The notes: generated from the sequence alone by a model not told the origin. Counted from the first letter of the stretch, positions 8,886-16,901 are shown. The stretch: 42,967 bases of DNA from Oscillospiraceae bacterium (GCA_015066465.1 SVOI01000016.1:1-42967), one strand, 5' to 3'. Made by a program: numbers and translations.

Positions 8886-9190
8886 TAAAACATACCACCG
8901 TTAAATTTTTGTTGTGCTTTTATAATAGGTATAAAGCCGACTATCATACCGACAATTAAAATTATCACAGGTAATGCTGATTCTGTAAACAAAGCAATTA
9001 CACCAGAAATTAGCATAGGGATAGAAAAAATAATTAACGCCTTACCCATAGCCTTGCCGTAACCAACTTTATCAGTCACATTTTCTTGATGATATGAGTG
9101 TATAAGCTCTATATGCCCTTTGTAAATGATTATACCTAATATAATAAACATAAGTGACGTAAGTAATAAAATTATTGAAAATATTGACAT
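8885..9190 (-). CDS. DUF3784-like small membrane protein
   Basis: A 101-residue protein with three predicted membrane helices (about 3-22, 51-68 and 71-91) and the layout of DUF3784 proteins: a first helix, then a polar stretch with YHxxxVTDKVGYGKAMGKAL, then two closely spaced helices. The family's function is unknown. It lies between an exported hydrolase (1-bp overlap) and a DUF6054-like protein (4-bp gap), so all three are likely co-expressed. Confidence 0.65.
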   Translation of the reverse strand: MSIFSIILLLTSLMFIILGIIIYKGHIELIHSYHQENVTDKVGYGKAMGKALIIFSIPMLISGVIALFTESALPVIILIVGMIVGFIPIIKAQQKFNGGMF

Positions 9191-9194
9191 ATCG

Positions 9195-9524
9195 TTAACG
9201 TAACACCTCTTTTATTTTATCAAGAAATGCTTCTTCTCCAAATGTATTTAGTTTAAAAAATGCACCCTGGCTACCGCCGGAAGTAATTGCAGAAACAAGA
9301 ATTTCATCATTATTATTTTGAAAAAACGTTACACTAAGGCTCACTCTGTTTGAACCACTATAACTATATCTTTCAAAAACACGAACACTACAACGAGCAT
9401 CACCGCTATTAAAATCGCTCGACTCTTCAAGCGAAGCAGTAAAAGAGCCATTAATTATTTCAGTTTCAACTCTTTTAATAACTGCATCAAAATTACCATT
9501 TACAGTAGTTTCAAACTTTGCCAT
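9195..9524 (-). CDS. DUF6054-like small protein
   Basis: A 109-residue soluble protein with no signal or membrane segment. It has a short helix, then alternating beta strands rich in Ser and Asn, and ends with a helix (EEAFLDKIKEVL). The start motif MAKFETTVNGNFD and the terminal GGSQGAFFKLNTFGEEAFLD fit my memory of the DUF6054 family, but I hold this only moderately. An AGGAGAG ribosome site lies about 7 bases before the ATG. Function unknown. Confidence 0.55.
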   Translation of the reverse strand: MAKFETTVNGNFDAVIKRVETEIINGSFTASLEESSDFNSGDARCSVRVFERYSYSGSNRVSLSVTFFQNNNDEILVSAITSGGSQGAFFKLNTFGEEAFLDKIKEVLR

Positions 9525-9540
9525 TTTAATTCTCTCCTTT

Positions 9541-9704
9541 TAGTGATGTTTTAAACGTTGTTTAAAGTGATGTTTTCGTAACCGAAAGTGATATTGCAAG
9601 CAGTGATGTTAAGTTTGCCATTAACTGCACCATAAGGTGCAACATCACTGTGAAACAACTTCACTACGAAGTAACATCACTTGCCGTAAGGCAAACTTAG
9701 TTGT
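9541..9704. repeat. Chained-hairpin palindromic repeat array
   Basis: A chain of short hairpins joined by the linker AGTGATGTT, or its complement AACATCACT. The forward linker occurs at 9542, 9566 and 9602, with a one-base variant at 9587; the reverse form starts at 9641 and 9673. The hairpins include TTAAAC/GTTTAA, TTTCG/CGAAA, TGCACC-ATAA-GGTGCA and TTGCC-GTAA-GGCAA. AAGTTTGCC at 9611 also pairs long-range with GGCAAACTT at 9690. The right part overlaps the 3' end of rlmD. The last third (9657-9699) is nearly identical to 42239-42283. Confidence 0.85.
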
Positions 9705-10897
9705 TGAAGCAGTACGACTGTTTCAACATGACTCGTATACGGAAACATATCCACCGGCTGAATTTTCTTGACTTTGTAGCCATTCTTGGTTAAATAAAAC
9801 AAATCACGTTGTTGCGTTTCGGGATTACAACTGATATAAACAATTTTTTCAGGTGCCAGAGCTAAAACTGATGACAAGAATTTTCTGTCGCTACCCGCTC
9901 TTGGTGGGTCCATAAAGACTACGTCTGCCTTTTCGCCTGACTCCTTCATTTTAAGCATAAATTCACCTGCATCTGCACAAATGAATTTTGCATTTTCTAT
10001 ATTATTGATTTTAGCGTTTATTTTAGCATCTTTAATCGCATCGCTATTCACTTCGCAACCAATAAGCTCTTTTACATTCTTTGAGGCAATAAGACCGATT
10101 GTACCAATTCCACAATATGCATCAATCACCCTTTCAGTGCCCTTGAGCTCAGCAAATTCAATTGCCTTGCCATAAAGAACCTCTGTCTGAATTGGGTTAA
10201 TCTGATAAAATGATTTTGGTGAAATTCTGAAACGGCTACCACACAAAATGTCTTCAATATAACCGTTACCAAAAAGCACTTCTTCTCTGTCACCCAAAAT
10301 CATACTTGTGAATTTATTATTCACATTCTGCACGATTGTTGTAATTTCAGGGTGAAGCTTTAAAAGCTCTTTTATAAAAGCATTCTTTGATGGGAAATTA
10401 ATAACACCCGTAACTAAAACAACCATTATTTCGTTAGTTTTAAATCCCCTTTTAACTAACACGTGACGAAGAAAGCCTTTCATTGTTCTCTCATCAAAAA
10501 CAGTCAATTTAAAGCTTTTAATAAGCTTTCTTATAGTTACAATAATTTCATCTGCTTTTTTATCTTCGATTAAACAACTGTCAATTTTAACTATATTGTG
10601 TGTGCTTGACTGATAAACACCAGAAATTATTTCACCACCACGTGTGCGACCAAACGCCGCCTGAACCTTGTTTCTGTAATGGAATGGGTGCTCCATACCA
10701 ATTATATTTGAAACCTTGTGGAAGTTACCCAATAATTTATTAACCTTTGCCTGTTTGAATTTAAGCTGTTCTTCATAACTTAAATTCCAAAGCTGACAAC
10801 CGCCACATTTTTTAGAAACAGGACACTTGTTACCTTGTGGTGCTTTTTTTACAGCATTTTTATTAACAATAACTTTTTTATTTTGTTGCTTGTTCAT
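9677..10897 (-). CDS. rlmD: 23S rRNA uracil-C5 methyltransferase, RlmD/RumA type
   Basis: A 406-residue RlmD/TrmA-family enzyme that methylates C5 of a uracil in 23S rRNA using S-adenosylmethionine. The iron-sulfur ligands are visible as CPVSKKCGGC near 25-34 with a fourth Cys in DSCLIED near 106. The SAM-binding motif is DAYCGIGTIGL near 260, the MDPPRAG loop near 330 and the catalytic Cys in YISCNPETQQRDL near 353. The N-terminal TRAM domain of E. coli RlmD is absent and replaced by a short Lys/Asn-rich tail, which is common in Clostridia. The final residues LSLPYGK and the TGA stop are encoded inside a palindromic repeat. It overlaps gtrA by 20 bp. The exact target base (U1939, U747 or other) cannot be told from sequence. 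Confidence 0.88.
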   Translation of the reverse strand: MNKQQNKKVIVNKNAVKKAPQGNKCPVSKKCGGCQLWNLSYEEQLKFKQAKVNKLLGNFHKVSNIIGMEHPFHYRNKVQAAFGRTRGGEIISGVYQSSTHNIVKIDSCLIEDKKADEIIVTIRKLIKSFKLTVFDERTMKGFLRHVLVKRGFKTNEIMVVLVTGVINFPSKNAFIKELLKLHPEITTIVQNVNNKFTSMILGDREEVLFGNGYIEDILCGSRFRISPKSFYQINPIQTEVLYGKAIEFAELKGTERVIDAYCGIGTIGLIASKNVKELIGCEVNSDAIKDAKINAKINNIENAKFICADAGEFMLKMKESGEKADVVFMDPPRAGSDRKFLSSVLALAPEKIVYISCNPETQQRDLFYLTKNGYKVKKIQPVDMFPYTSHVETVVLLQQLSLPYGK

Positions 10898-11372
10898 TTA
10901 TTTTCTCTTTACCTTTATTTTCTGACTTTTCATTGTAAACTACGTATTTACAATATAAGAATTCTGTTACCATATTAGTTGCCATTGTAACGCCTAAAAT
11001 TACGTACTCAACAAAATCGGCAGTAAATCTTTGTGCTGCCATTTCGCCTAAAATAACTGAAACTGGTGTAAATACACAATAGAAGCCAAAAACCTTAAGC
11101 ATAGCTATAGGAATATTGTTAGCAGATTTGAAAGTGAATTTACGATTAAACGTAAAATTCCAGAGAACTGAAAGAATGAGTGCCACAAGATATTTTGCAC
11201 CATATTCAGAATTAAAAAGCCAGTTTGTTATAGCGTTGCTACCTTCCATATCAGGAAAAAACTCATTAAGAAGAGTAAAAGACACAACCTGAATTATACC
11301 AGCCGAAGCAGAAAACAATGCAAATTTTATAGCTTGAATAACGTTTGAATTTTTTGCAGATTTTTCGTTCAT
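10878..11372 (-). CDS. GtrA-family membrane protein
   Basis: A 164-residue protein with four membrane helices (about 9-30, 50-70, 81-100 and 113-133), matching the GtrA family, which flips undecaprenyl-phosphate-linked sugars or assists teichoic-acid and O-antigen glycosylation. LSVLWNFTFNRKFTF near 62-76 is the strongest family signature. A GTG nine bases upstream is in frame, but the GGGAG ribosome site overlaps it, so the ATG at 11372 is preferred. It overlaps rlmD by 20 bp and has its own promoter. The glycosylation target is unknown. Confidence 0.83.
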   Translation of the reverse strand: MNEKSAKNSNVIQAIKFALFSASAGIIQVVSFTLLNEFFPDMEGSNAITNWLFNSEYGAKYLVALILSVLWNFTFNRKFTFKSANNIPIAMLKVFGFYCVFTPVSVILGEMAAQRFTADFVEYVILGVTMATNMVTEFLYCKYVVYNEKSENKGKEKINEQATK

Positions 11373-11404
11373 ATAAAACACTCCCGAAAATTATTATTTA
11401 TTGT

Positions 11405-11433
11405 ATTTTATCATACATAACCGCTATTTGCAA
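11405..11433 (-). promoter_or_regulatory. Promoter of gtrA-like gene and rlmD
   Basis: On the minus strand TTGCAA (11428-11433) and TAAAAT (11405-11410) are spaced by 17 bases. The start codon follows 32 bases downstream of the -10 box. Confidence 0.65.
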
Positions 11434-11468
11434 TATTATGCTGAACGAAAAGTACGCAGTAGCGATAA

Positions 11469-11510
11469 TGTGTAACACCAATTATCTCAAGAAATAATTG
11501 GCGTTACACA
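11469..11510. repeat. 17-bp inverted repeat
   Basis: TGTGTAACACCAATTAT (11469-11485) and ATAATTGGCGTTACACA (11494-11510) are inverted with a single mismatch around an 8-base loop. On the minus strand the mismatch becomes a G-U pair. No T run follows on either strand, so it is not a classic terminator. It may be an operator, an RNA hairpin or a repeat. Together with the gtrA promoter, a second weak hairpin near 11570-11600 and the terminator at 11611-11645, it accounts for the 300 bases between gtrA and the lipase-like gene. Confidence 0.6.
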
Positions 11511-11610
11511 AACAAACTCAGACACATAAATCGTTAGATTTGGATGCAGAAGGCTTTTTCTTCATCCCCGAAGGCGTACACAGGTACGTCGAGCGGGTGA
11601 AAAAATGACT

Positions 11611-11645
11611 AAAAACCCCGAAACTTTTGAGTTTCGGGGTTTTGT
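11611..11645. terminator. Bidirectional intrinsic terminator
   Basis: CCCCGAAACT (11616-11625) and AGTTTCGGGG (11630-11639) form a perfect 10-bp stem with a four-base loop. AAAAA lies before and TTTTG after, so it can terminate in both directions. It lies 28 bases beyond the stop of the lipase-like gene on the minus strand. Confidence 0.9.
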
Positions 11646-11672
11646 TCTGCGCCAAATATAGCGATTTATTTA

Positions 11673-13385
11673 TTAATATAATTCGTCTGTTGGTATACCA
11701 GCAGCCCAGCAAAGAATGAAGCGTGCATCGTCTGTTGAGATTTCGCCATCTTCGTTAGCATCGATGATGATTTGCTTATCTTCATCTTCTGGCATCTCAA
11801 CGAGGCCAGCTGCAATTTTAAGAGCAGCTCTTGCATCCTTTGTTGTGATTAAATAATCGTGGTCAACGTCACCAAGAGATGTATCAACGTTTATACCCTT
11901 TGTAAATCTCTTATATGTGTTATAGAGACTGAATTGTGGATAATTCTCTTTATCTGTAAATACTGTGTGCTGGTCATCCATTGAAAGAAGCCACATAACA
12001 ATATCGCAAGTACCATCTGTTTCATAAGCACCGTAACCTACGTGCTGAAGGTTCTTAATAAACCATGTTTGTTCTGGGAACATACAAGTTGAAGCGTCAA
12101 CCTTGTAATCCCAAGAAACGTGGTAGTGACCATCCTTCTTAGCTTGTGTGTAAGAACCATTCCAATCATCAAATGCTGAAAGGTAAGGAGCACAAGTTGC
12201 GCCACCACTTGCATATTTTGTATCTACAACCATATCACTGGTGTTAAGGCTTTCGTTAATAGGAGCAATTTGTCTGTTGTAACCACAAACAATACCAAAC
12301 TTCATGCCATCCGCTTCTGCTTCTTCAACAACAGCTTTAGCATTTCTTTGGATTTCGTTGTAAGCGTCAATCTTTGCTAAGAGATTAGCGTCAACACCTT
12401 CTGGGAAAAGGAATGCTTTTGCAGCATCATAGTAATCTGCTGGAACTAAGCACCAAAGACCTGGCATACCAGCTAACATACCTACAATAATTTCTTCGTA
12501 GATTTGTGGCTTCATACCTTTAACTGCATCTTGTAAGAAGAAGAAATATTCTTCAGTAAATTCTTCGTTTGTAGCAAAGCTTGAAAGAATTACTGCCATA
12601 ATGTGAGTTGTAGCACTACCATCTGACATACCAACAAGGAAGTTTTCATAAGCGTAAATATCAGGATTAATATTACCTGTGAAAGCATCGCCTGCAAGTG
12701 AAGTACCCTGCCAAGCTGGTGAAGCGAAAACAAGGTTATTGATATCTGAGCCACCAAAAGCTGAAAGGTAAGCTAATGTAACTGCAGAACCCTGACTGAT
12801 AGCAACAACATTTACTTTAGAAGAGCCTGTTCTTGCTTTAACGTATTTAATGAAATCGTTAAGGTCTTCTGCACAATCAATCGGGCTTTCACGCCAGTCA
12901 TAACCAAAAGCGTAAACTAAATCTGAATTATACTGCTTAGCATATTTCAAGCCGAATGCTGTGAAGATTGTTTTTTGTTCTTCTTCAGAATAAGCTGACA
13001 TTGGCTCGTCATATGTTTCGTGAGTAACATTGTCATTTACTGGTGTGCCGTCTGTATTGTAAGCAATATCATCGAGCATATTTTCAACAATAGGAAGAAC
13101 CCTTTTGCCAAAAGCTGCCCAATCGGCACCCTTTGCACCATATTCTATAAAACCTGTAAGAACAGCAGTTGTAAGGTCGGCAATCATACCGTCAGTACCC
13201 AAATTTTCAGGTGGGAAAACTGCAACCTCCTGATCTGTACCTGCATTTTTTACAAGCGGAACAGCAGCAAAGCCCTGAACAACAACAAGTGGAACATCAG
13301 TTGCAGCAGCAACAGGAACCAAGAGTGCAAGACCTGCGAGCATAAGAGCAAGTGTAATGCTTAACACTTTTTTAAATGCCTTCAT
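11673..13385 (-). CDS. Secreted lipase-like alpha/beta hydrolase with C-terminal type I dockerin
   Basis: A 570-residue exported protein. The start is the ATG at 13385, preceded by a perfect AGGAGG site (13392-13397); an upstream in-frame ATG would disrupt the signal peptide, which is KAFKK followed by a hydrophobic run and an AATDVP cleavage region. The hydrolase part resembles LCAT-like lipases, with VYAFGYDWRESPID near 165 and the nucleophile elbow VVAISQGSAVTL near 196. The last 66 residues are a type I dockerin with two complete calcium loops, DVDHDYLITTKD and DANEDGEISTDD, joined by an acidic linker. Dockerins bind cohesins, so the enzyme is probably attached to a scaffold protein encoded elsewhere. 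It has its own promoter and terminator, so it is monocistronic. Substrate unknown. Confidence 0.82.
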   Translation of the reverse strand: MKAFKKVLSITLALMLAGLALLVPVAAATDVPLVVVQGFAAVPLVKNAGTDQEVAVFPPENLGTDGMIADLTTAVLTGFIEYGAKGADWAAFGKRVLPIVENMLDDIAYNTDGTPVNDNVTHETYDEPMSAYSEEEQKTIFTAFGLKYAKQYNSDLVYAFGYDWRESPIDCAEDLNDFIKYVKARTGSSKVNVVAISQGSAVTLAYLSAFGGSDINNLVFASPAWQGTSLAGDAFTGNINPDIYAYENFLVGMSDGSATTHIMAVILSSFATNEEFTEEYFFFLQDAVKGMKPQIYEEIIVGMLAGMPGLWCLVPADYYDAAKAFLFPEGVDANLLAKIDAYNEIQRNAKAVVEEAEADGMKFGIVCGYNRQIAPINESLNTSDMVVDTKYASGGATCAPYLSAFDDWNGSYTQAKKDGHYHVSWDYKVDASTCMFPEQTWFIKNLQHVGYGAYETDGTCDIVMWLLSMDDQHTVFTDKENYPQFSLYNTYKRFTKGINVDTSLGDVDHDYLITTKDARAALKIAAGLVEMPEDEDKQIIIDANEDGEISTDDARFILCWAAGIPTDELY

Positions 13386-13447
13386 ATATATCCTCCTAAT
13401 AACGACTTGGGAAAGTTCAGACACTATACCCCATATATACATATTGC

Positions 13448-13476
13448 ATTGTACCACACAATTTTGTCAAATGCAA
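13448..13476 (-). promoter_or_regulatory. Promoter of the dockerin-lipase gene
   Basis: On the minus strand TTGCAT (13471-13476) and TACAAT (13448-13453) are 17 bases apart, and TGG directly before the -10 box gives an extended -10. The UTR to the ATG is about 60 bases. Confidence 0.65.
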
Positions 13477-13527
13477 GAGAATATGAAAAATTTTAGCAAC
13501 AATTATAATCATTTTCACATTTTTTTG

Positions 13528-14304
13528 TTATATTTTTATACTGATTTCTCCGTTACCTAAAAATTCACGCTCTCCGTTTTCATATTCAACTTCTAAACAG
13601 GCGTTTTCATCAACCGAAATTGCAGTTGCTTTTCTTTTTGAATCACCCTGAATTACAGTTATTTCTTCACCTAAGAAAAAGCATTTTTCTCTATATTCAC
13701 TCATAAAAGAAGCAGTACTCAAATCTTTATAAATCTTATAAAACTCATTAAGAAATTCTGCAACAAAGCACTCTTTTAGACCTTCTGTTTCACTTTCAAA
13801 AACCGCACCTGCAATTTCTTTTATATCTTCGGGAAAATCTTCCTGTGGTTTTACAAGATTTATGCCAACACCTAAAACTGCAAAATCGAGCTTTTTGGTT
13901 ACAGTATTTATAACACTTTCGGTTAAAATACCACAAACTTTCTTTCCAGCAACAAAAATATCATTAACCCATTTAATCTGAGAGTTTTCACAACCGAGAA
14001 TTTCTAACGCTCTTGTTACTGCAACTGCTGCAGCAGTTGTAATTAAAATTGCTTTCTGAATTTCTAAATCTGGCTTTAAAAGAATACTGAAATACACGCC
14101 ACTACTTTGGGGTGAATAAAAGCTTCTGCCCAAGCGACCTTTACCACCCGTTTGCGAAGAAGCAATAAAAGTACACCACTCATTTTTATTGTTACCTTCT
14201 TCTTTCAAAAGTGTATTTGTTGACGTTACTTCGTCAAAAATATTAACATCAATATCTTTTAATTCATCACACAAAGAATCTTTTATTCTTTCAAGAGATA
14301 GCAT
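13528..14304 (-). CDS. birA: Biotin--[acetyl-CoA-carboxylase] ligase, no DNA-binding domain
   Basis: A 258-residue class I biotin protein ligase, which activates biotin with ATP and attaches it to a lysine of carboxylase carrier domains. Visible motifs are EVTSTNT near 24, QTGGKGRLGRSFYSP near 51 (biotinyl-AMP loop), IKWVNDIF near 108 with its catalytic Lys, and the AVLGVGINL strand near 142. A C-terminal SH3-like cap ends the protein. The HTH repressor domain of bifunctional BirA is absent, so it is unlikely to regulate biotin genes. The start at 14304 is chosen because the in-frame ATG at 14331 lies inside the upstream gene's terminator hairpin. Confidence 0.88.
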   Translation of the reverse strand: MLSLERIKDSLCDELKDIDVNIFDEVTSTNTLLKEEGNNKNEWCTFIASSQTGGKGRLGRSFYSPQSSGVYFSILLKPDLEIQKAILITTAAAVAVTRALEILGCENSQIKWVNDIFVAGKKVCGILTESVINTVTKKLDFAVLGVGINLVKPQEDFPEDIKEIAGAVFESETEGLKECFVAEFLNEFYKIYKDLSTASFMSEYREKCFFLGEEITVIQGDSKRKATAISVDENACLEVEYENGEREFLGNGEISIKI

Positions 14305-14318
14305 TTTTTCACTTCCAA

Positions 14319-14349
14319 TAAAAAACAGCACCTGATAACCAGATGCTGT
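14319..14349 (-). terminator. Intrinsic terminator between the secreted-protein gene and birA
   Basis: On the minus strand ACAGCATCTG and CAGGTGCTGT (14340-14349 with 14325-14334) pair with one G-U, a 5-base loop and a following TTTTTTATT. It lies 18 bases after the stop of the 14367-15347 gene. Confidence 0.85.
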
Positions 14350-14366
14350 CTTATGTAATTTTAAAA

Positions 14367-15347
14367 TTAATAAGCAATTGTGTATTCTGTAATAACCTGA
14401 ATACCAACTTTTGCTCCATTGATAGAAAGTGGACCCATAGCTGCATCAAGACCAAGAACACAAGGTGAATTAAGATTAAGTGCAACAAGATTACCTGTTT
14501 TCTTATCAATAGTAGCTACTGTTGTCACATTTTCATAATCGATATTAATATTCTGAAGCTTAAGAAGCGGGAATGAACCAATCGCCCCTGTAATCTGAGT
14601 TTCTTCAATAACTCCTGAAATAGCACCAATACCATCAGCACCCGCTTTTGGATTCATTGCATTCTTAGCAACTAAAGTAACAACATAATTGTCGCCTTTT
14701 TCTTCATAAGAAATCTTTTGAAGTCCATTTGTTGTAAGAGCCGTTGCATCAGGAAGCTTTTCTTTCTCCCATGGTTCATTCTTAACTTCGATTGAAGCCT
14801 CATCTTTAGCCATAAATGCACCCATCAAACTACTACCTACGCTTGAAAGAGCACCTGCTTCAACAATACCTTTGTAGTTAATAGCACCATCTTTAACTCT
14901 AACAACTGAAGAAGCTTTTGTTCTTGCAGCACCAACTGCTTTTTTATACAAATCAACAACTTGTTGGTCAGAAAGCTTACCTGATTGTGCAGAACCACTA
15001 TTATCAGCAGGCTTCTTGTCATCAGTTGTACCTGTTGAGCCTGTGTTACCACTTGGTGTTGTTTGTGTTGTAGCCCCACCACTTGGTTGTGTAGCATCTG
15101 GTGTAGGTGTAACAGTACCAGTGTTACCTGTAGAACCTGTATCACCTGAAACAGTACCACTTGGTTGTTGTACTGTGCCCTGTTGTTGCACAACAGCCTG
15201 ACTTTGTGTGCCAGTTGAAGCAACAGGTGTTGAGTTAAGTCCGAAAAGAACCATAACAGTTGCAATATTGTTTGTTGTAATAAGTGTGATTGCAATACAA
15301 ATAGCTGCTACTGCTAAAATAATTTTCATTGCAGGGGTTAATTTCAT
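14367..15347 (-). CDS. Anchored extracellular protein with Gly/Thr/Pro/Gln-rich linker
   Basis: A 326-residue protein of no family I recognise. An N-terminal hydrophobic segment (about 7-37) is a signal anchor. Residues about 38-125 are a low-complexity linker of Gln, Thr, Gly, Pro and Ser typical of surface proteins. The rest is a soluble domain, beginning LSDQQVVDLYKKAVGAARTK, with alternating strands that suggest a beta-sandwich or lipid-binding-like fold. The start at 15347 is chosen for the GGAGTGGGAT ribosome site; an upstream ATG 15 bases away lacks one. No LPXTG motif is seen. It lies behind a hairpin array and ends in a strong terminator, so it is transcribed alone. Confidence 0.72.
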   Translation of the reverse strand: MKLTPAMKIILAVAAICIAITLITTNNIATVMVLFGLNSTPVASTGTQSQAVVQQQGTVQQPSGTVSGDTGSTGNTGTVTPTPDATQPSGGATTQTTPSGNTGSTGTTDDKKPADNSGSAQSGKLSDQQVVDLYKKAVGAARTKASSVVRVKDGAINYKGIVEAGALSSVGSSLMGAFMAKDEASIEVKNEPWEKEKLPDATALTTNGLQKISYEEKGDNYVVTLVAKNAMNPKAGADGIGAISGVIEETQITGAIGSFPLLKLQNINIDYENVTTVATIDKKTGNLVALNLNSPCVLGLDAAMGPLSINGAKVGIQVITEYTIAY

Positions 15348-15392
15348 AATATCCCACTCCATTCTTCAAAATCTGTTTTATTATAACGATTA

Positions 15393-15581
15393 TAGTTAGT
15401 CGAAACAGCGTAAATTTGCGCTGTTTCGATACCAAATCATATATTTGGTATCGGATTTTCTTTGAAAATCCGACTATAATCCTTTCAATAACTGTATTGC
15501 AAAATTGTATTTGGGGAAAACAATTTTGCTGAAAGCCGAAAAATCGGCTTTCGCGAAACGCAACTGCGTTTCGACTAATTA
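15393..15581. repeat. Compound cruciform: terminal inverted repeat enclosing six hairpins
   Basis: TTAGTCGAAAC (15396-15406) is exactly inverted as GTTTCGACTAA (15568-15578), extending to 14 pairs with one wobble. Inside are perfect stems at 15401-15428, 15427-15453, 15451-15473, 15499-15529, 15531-15552 and 15554-15573, of 8 to 11 bp each. ATTATAG occurs directly at 15389-15395 and 15587-15593, a possible but not adjacent target duplication. The array fills most of the 381-bp gap between divergent genes. Only a -10-like TATAAT (15380-15385) is seen toward the minus-strand gene. Confidence 0.85.
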
Positions 15582-15665
15582 CAGTAATTATAGAATGAAT
15601 TTTACAAAAAGTCAATAGAATAAAAGAAACAAACGAATTTAATTGCTATATTTTTCAAAAAAGTA

Positions 15666-15694
15666 TTGTTATATTGATGATTTTAATGTAAAAT
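15666..15694 (+). promoter_or_regulatory. Promoter of the SulP-like gene
   Basis: TTGTTA (15666-15671) and TAAAAT (15689-15694) with a 17-base spacer. An AAAGGA ribosome site (15715-15720) precedes the ATG at 15729. Confidence 0.6.
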
Positions 15695-15728
15695 AATCTC
15701 GTTTCAATTTATATAAAGGATTAAAAAA

Positions 15729-16901
15729 ATGCTTAAAAACAACAAAATTATAAGTAATATAAGCTATGGCATTACAGCATTTTTATTTATTTTTTCTTAT
15801 TCATTATGCTTTGCCGTTTCTTTACAACTTAATATATGGTACGCTCTTGTTACGGCAATAACATCTTCTATTATTTCCGTAACTTTAAAGTCAGAGGTTT
15901 TAGCTCCTGACACATTTTTTACAGTACCACTTCTTTTAGTTTTATCTTCAAATACTAATGCACTTTTACCATTCGCCGTAATTGTTGGCGGATTAATATT
16001 TATTGCACTTAGCAAAAAATTTAAAACTTATAAAATTGACCCAGCTGTAAAAAGCGCTTTAAGCTTAAGCCTTGCTTTTTCTGTTACGGCACTTTTAACA
16101 ACTCATTATTTTGGAATCGGTGCAGAAGGCTTTACAGTAATTGAAATTTTAAAAACATATCGTTCTTTGGGCTTCCACCCTAATTGGCGTGGTGTCTTTT
16201 ATGGCACAATTACACTTTTCTGTATGATTACCTACCCTTTCAAATTCAGAAAAGCAAATAAATATTTACCAGCAGAATTCTTCTCGTTATTATTACCACT
16301 CATTTTAAACTTTATTTTAAATCCTCAAATTGAATACACACCGATAAATGAACTAAAAGATAATTTTGACTTTATTTCTCAAAGTGATTTATCATTTTTC
16401 TTACCATCATTCAACTCAAACTTTGATTTTTCAATGCAAAGCTATGTGAATGCTTTTAAAGGTGCTTTTTCTGTTGGTGCCTTGCTTTTGCTCTTTAATT
16501 CTAAAAACACAAGAACAGATTCAACTGGTACAACTTCAATTTTAAATGGCATTCAGGGTGGTTTCCCTGTAAGAAACTATAAAATCAGAGGTTACTCTTT
16601 AACTTCTGCAACAGTTTCTGTTTTACTTATAGTTTACGCTTGTTTCTTTTTAGATGACGTTTTAATGAGAATTCCACTTCACTCAGCAGCAGTTGTTTTA
16701 ATAGTCAACGCCTGGAAACAAGTGCCTTTCGGTGATTTAGCAAAAAGCTTTAAAAATGGTGTTTTAAGCACTGCTACAATTTTCATTTTATTTATAATTT
16801 CTATTGCAACAAACATTTTTATTACAATTATACTCGGCATAATTCTTAACATTTTACTTTCATATTTTAATAAGAGCAAAGGCGGTGCTGAGAATGGATA
16901 A
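15729..16901 (+). CDS. Divergent SulP/SLC26-like membrane transporter lacking STAS
   Basis: A 390-residue polytopic protein with roughly ten to twelve membrane segments. The C-terminal half resembles SulP anion transporters: NGIQGGFPVRNYKIRG near 274 corresponds to the GGIPGTGAIARTATN loop, and IPLHSAAVVLIVNAWKQVP near 317 to the IPLAALAGILIVVAWNM segment, followed by two terminal helices. The cytoplasmic STAS domain that normally follows is absent; the protein ends shortly after the last helix. The N-terminal half is weakly conserved. Its stop overlaps the start of the MBL-fold gene by 8 bp. The transported anion is unknown, and the SulP assignment rests on pattern memory only. Confidence 0.62.
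   Translation: MLKNNKIISNISYGITAFLFIFSYSLCFAVSLQLNIWYALVTAITSSIISVTLKSEVLAPDTFFTVPLLLVLSSNTNALLPFAVIVGGLIFIALSKKFKTYKIDPAVKSALSLSLAFSVTALLTTHYFGIGAEGFTVIEILKTYRSLGFHPNWRGVFYGTITLFCMITYPFKFRKANKYLPAEFFSLLLPLILNFILNPQIEYTPINELKDNFDFISQSDLSFFLPSFNSNFDFSMQSYVNAFKGAFSVGALLLLFNSKNTRTDSTGTTSILNGIQGGFPVRNYKIRGYSLTSATVSVLLIVYACFFLDDVLMRIPLHSAAVVLIVNAWKQVPFGDLAKSFKNGVLSTATIFILFIISIATNIFITIILGIILNILLSYFNKSKGGAENG

Noticed and set aside
9541..9704. CRISPR array
   Set aside because: The repeated unit is only 9 bases, copies invert, and the spacers are themselves palindromes of 6 to 30 bases.
11518..11712. 64-codon minus-strand ORF between gtrA and the lipase-like gene
   Set aside because: It crosses the strong bidirectional terminator and overlaps the end of the lipase-like gene.
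14837..15295. 152-codon minus-strand ORF rich in Leu and Gln
   Set aside because: Frame-shifted reading of the low-complexity linker in the secreted-protein gene.
15389..15593. Proven transposon insertion with target duplication
   Set aside because: The ATTATAG copies are not adjacent to both ends of the inverted repeat (8 bases intervene on the right), and the sequence is AT-rich, so chance is possible.
15235..15615. 126-codon minus-strand ORF
   Set aside because: It runs through the hairpin array and only appears open by chance. The secreted-protein start at 15347 has a better ribosome site in another frame.
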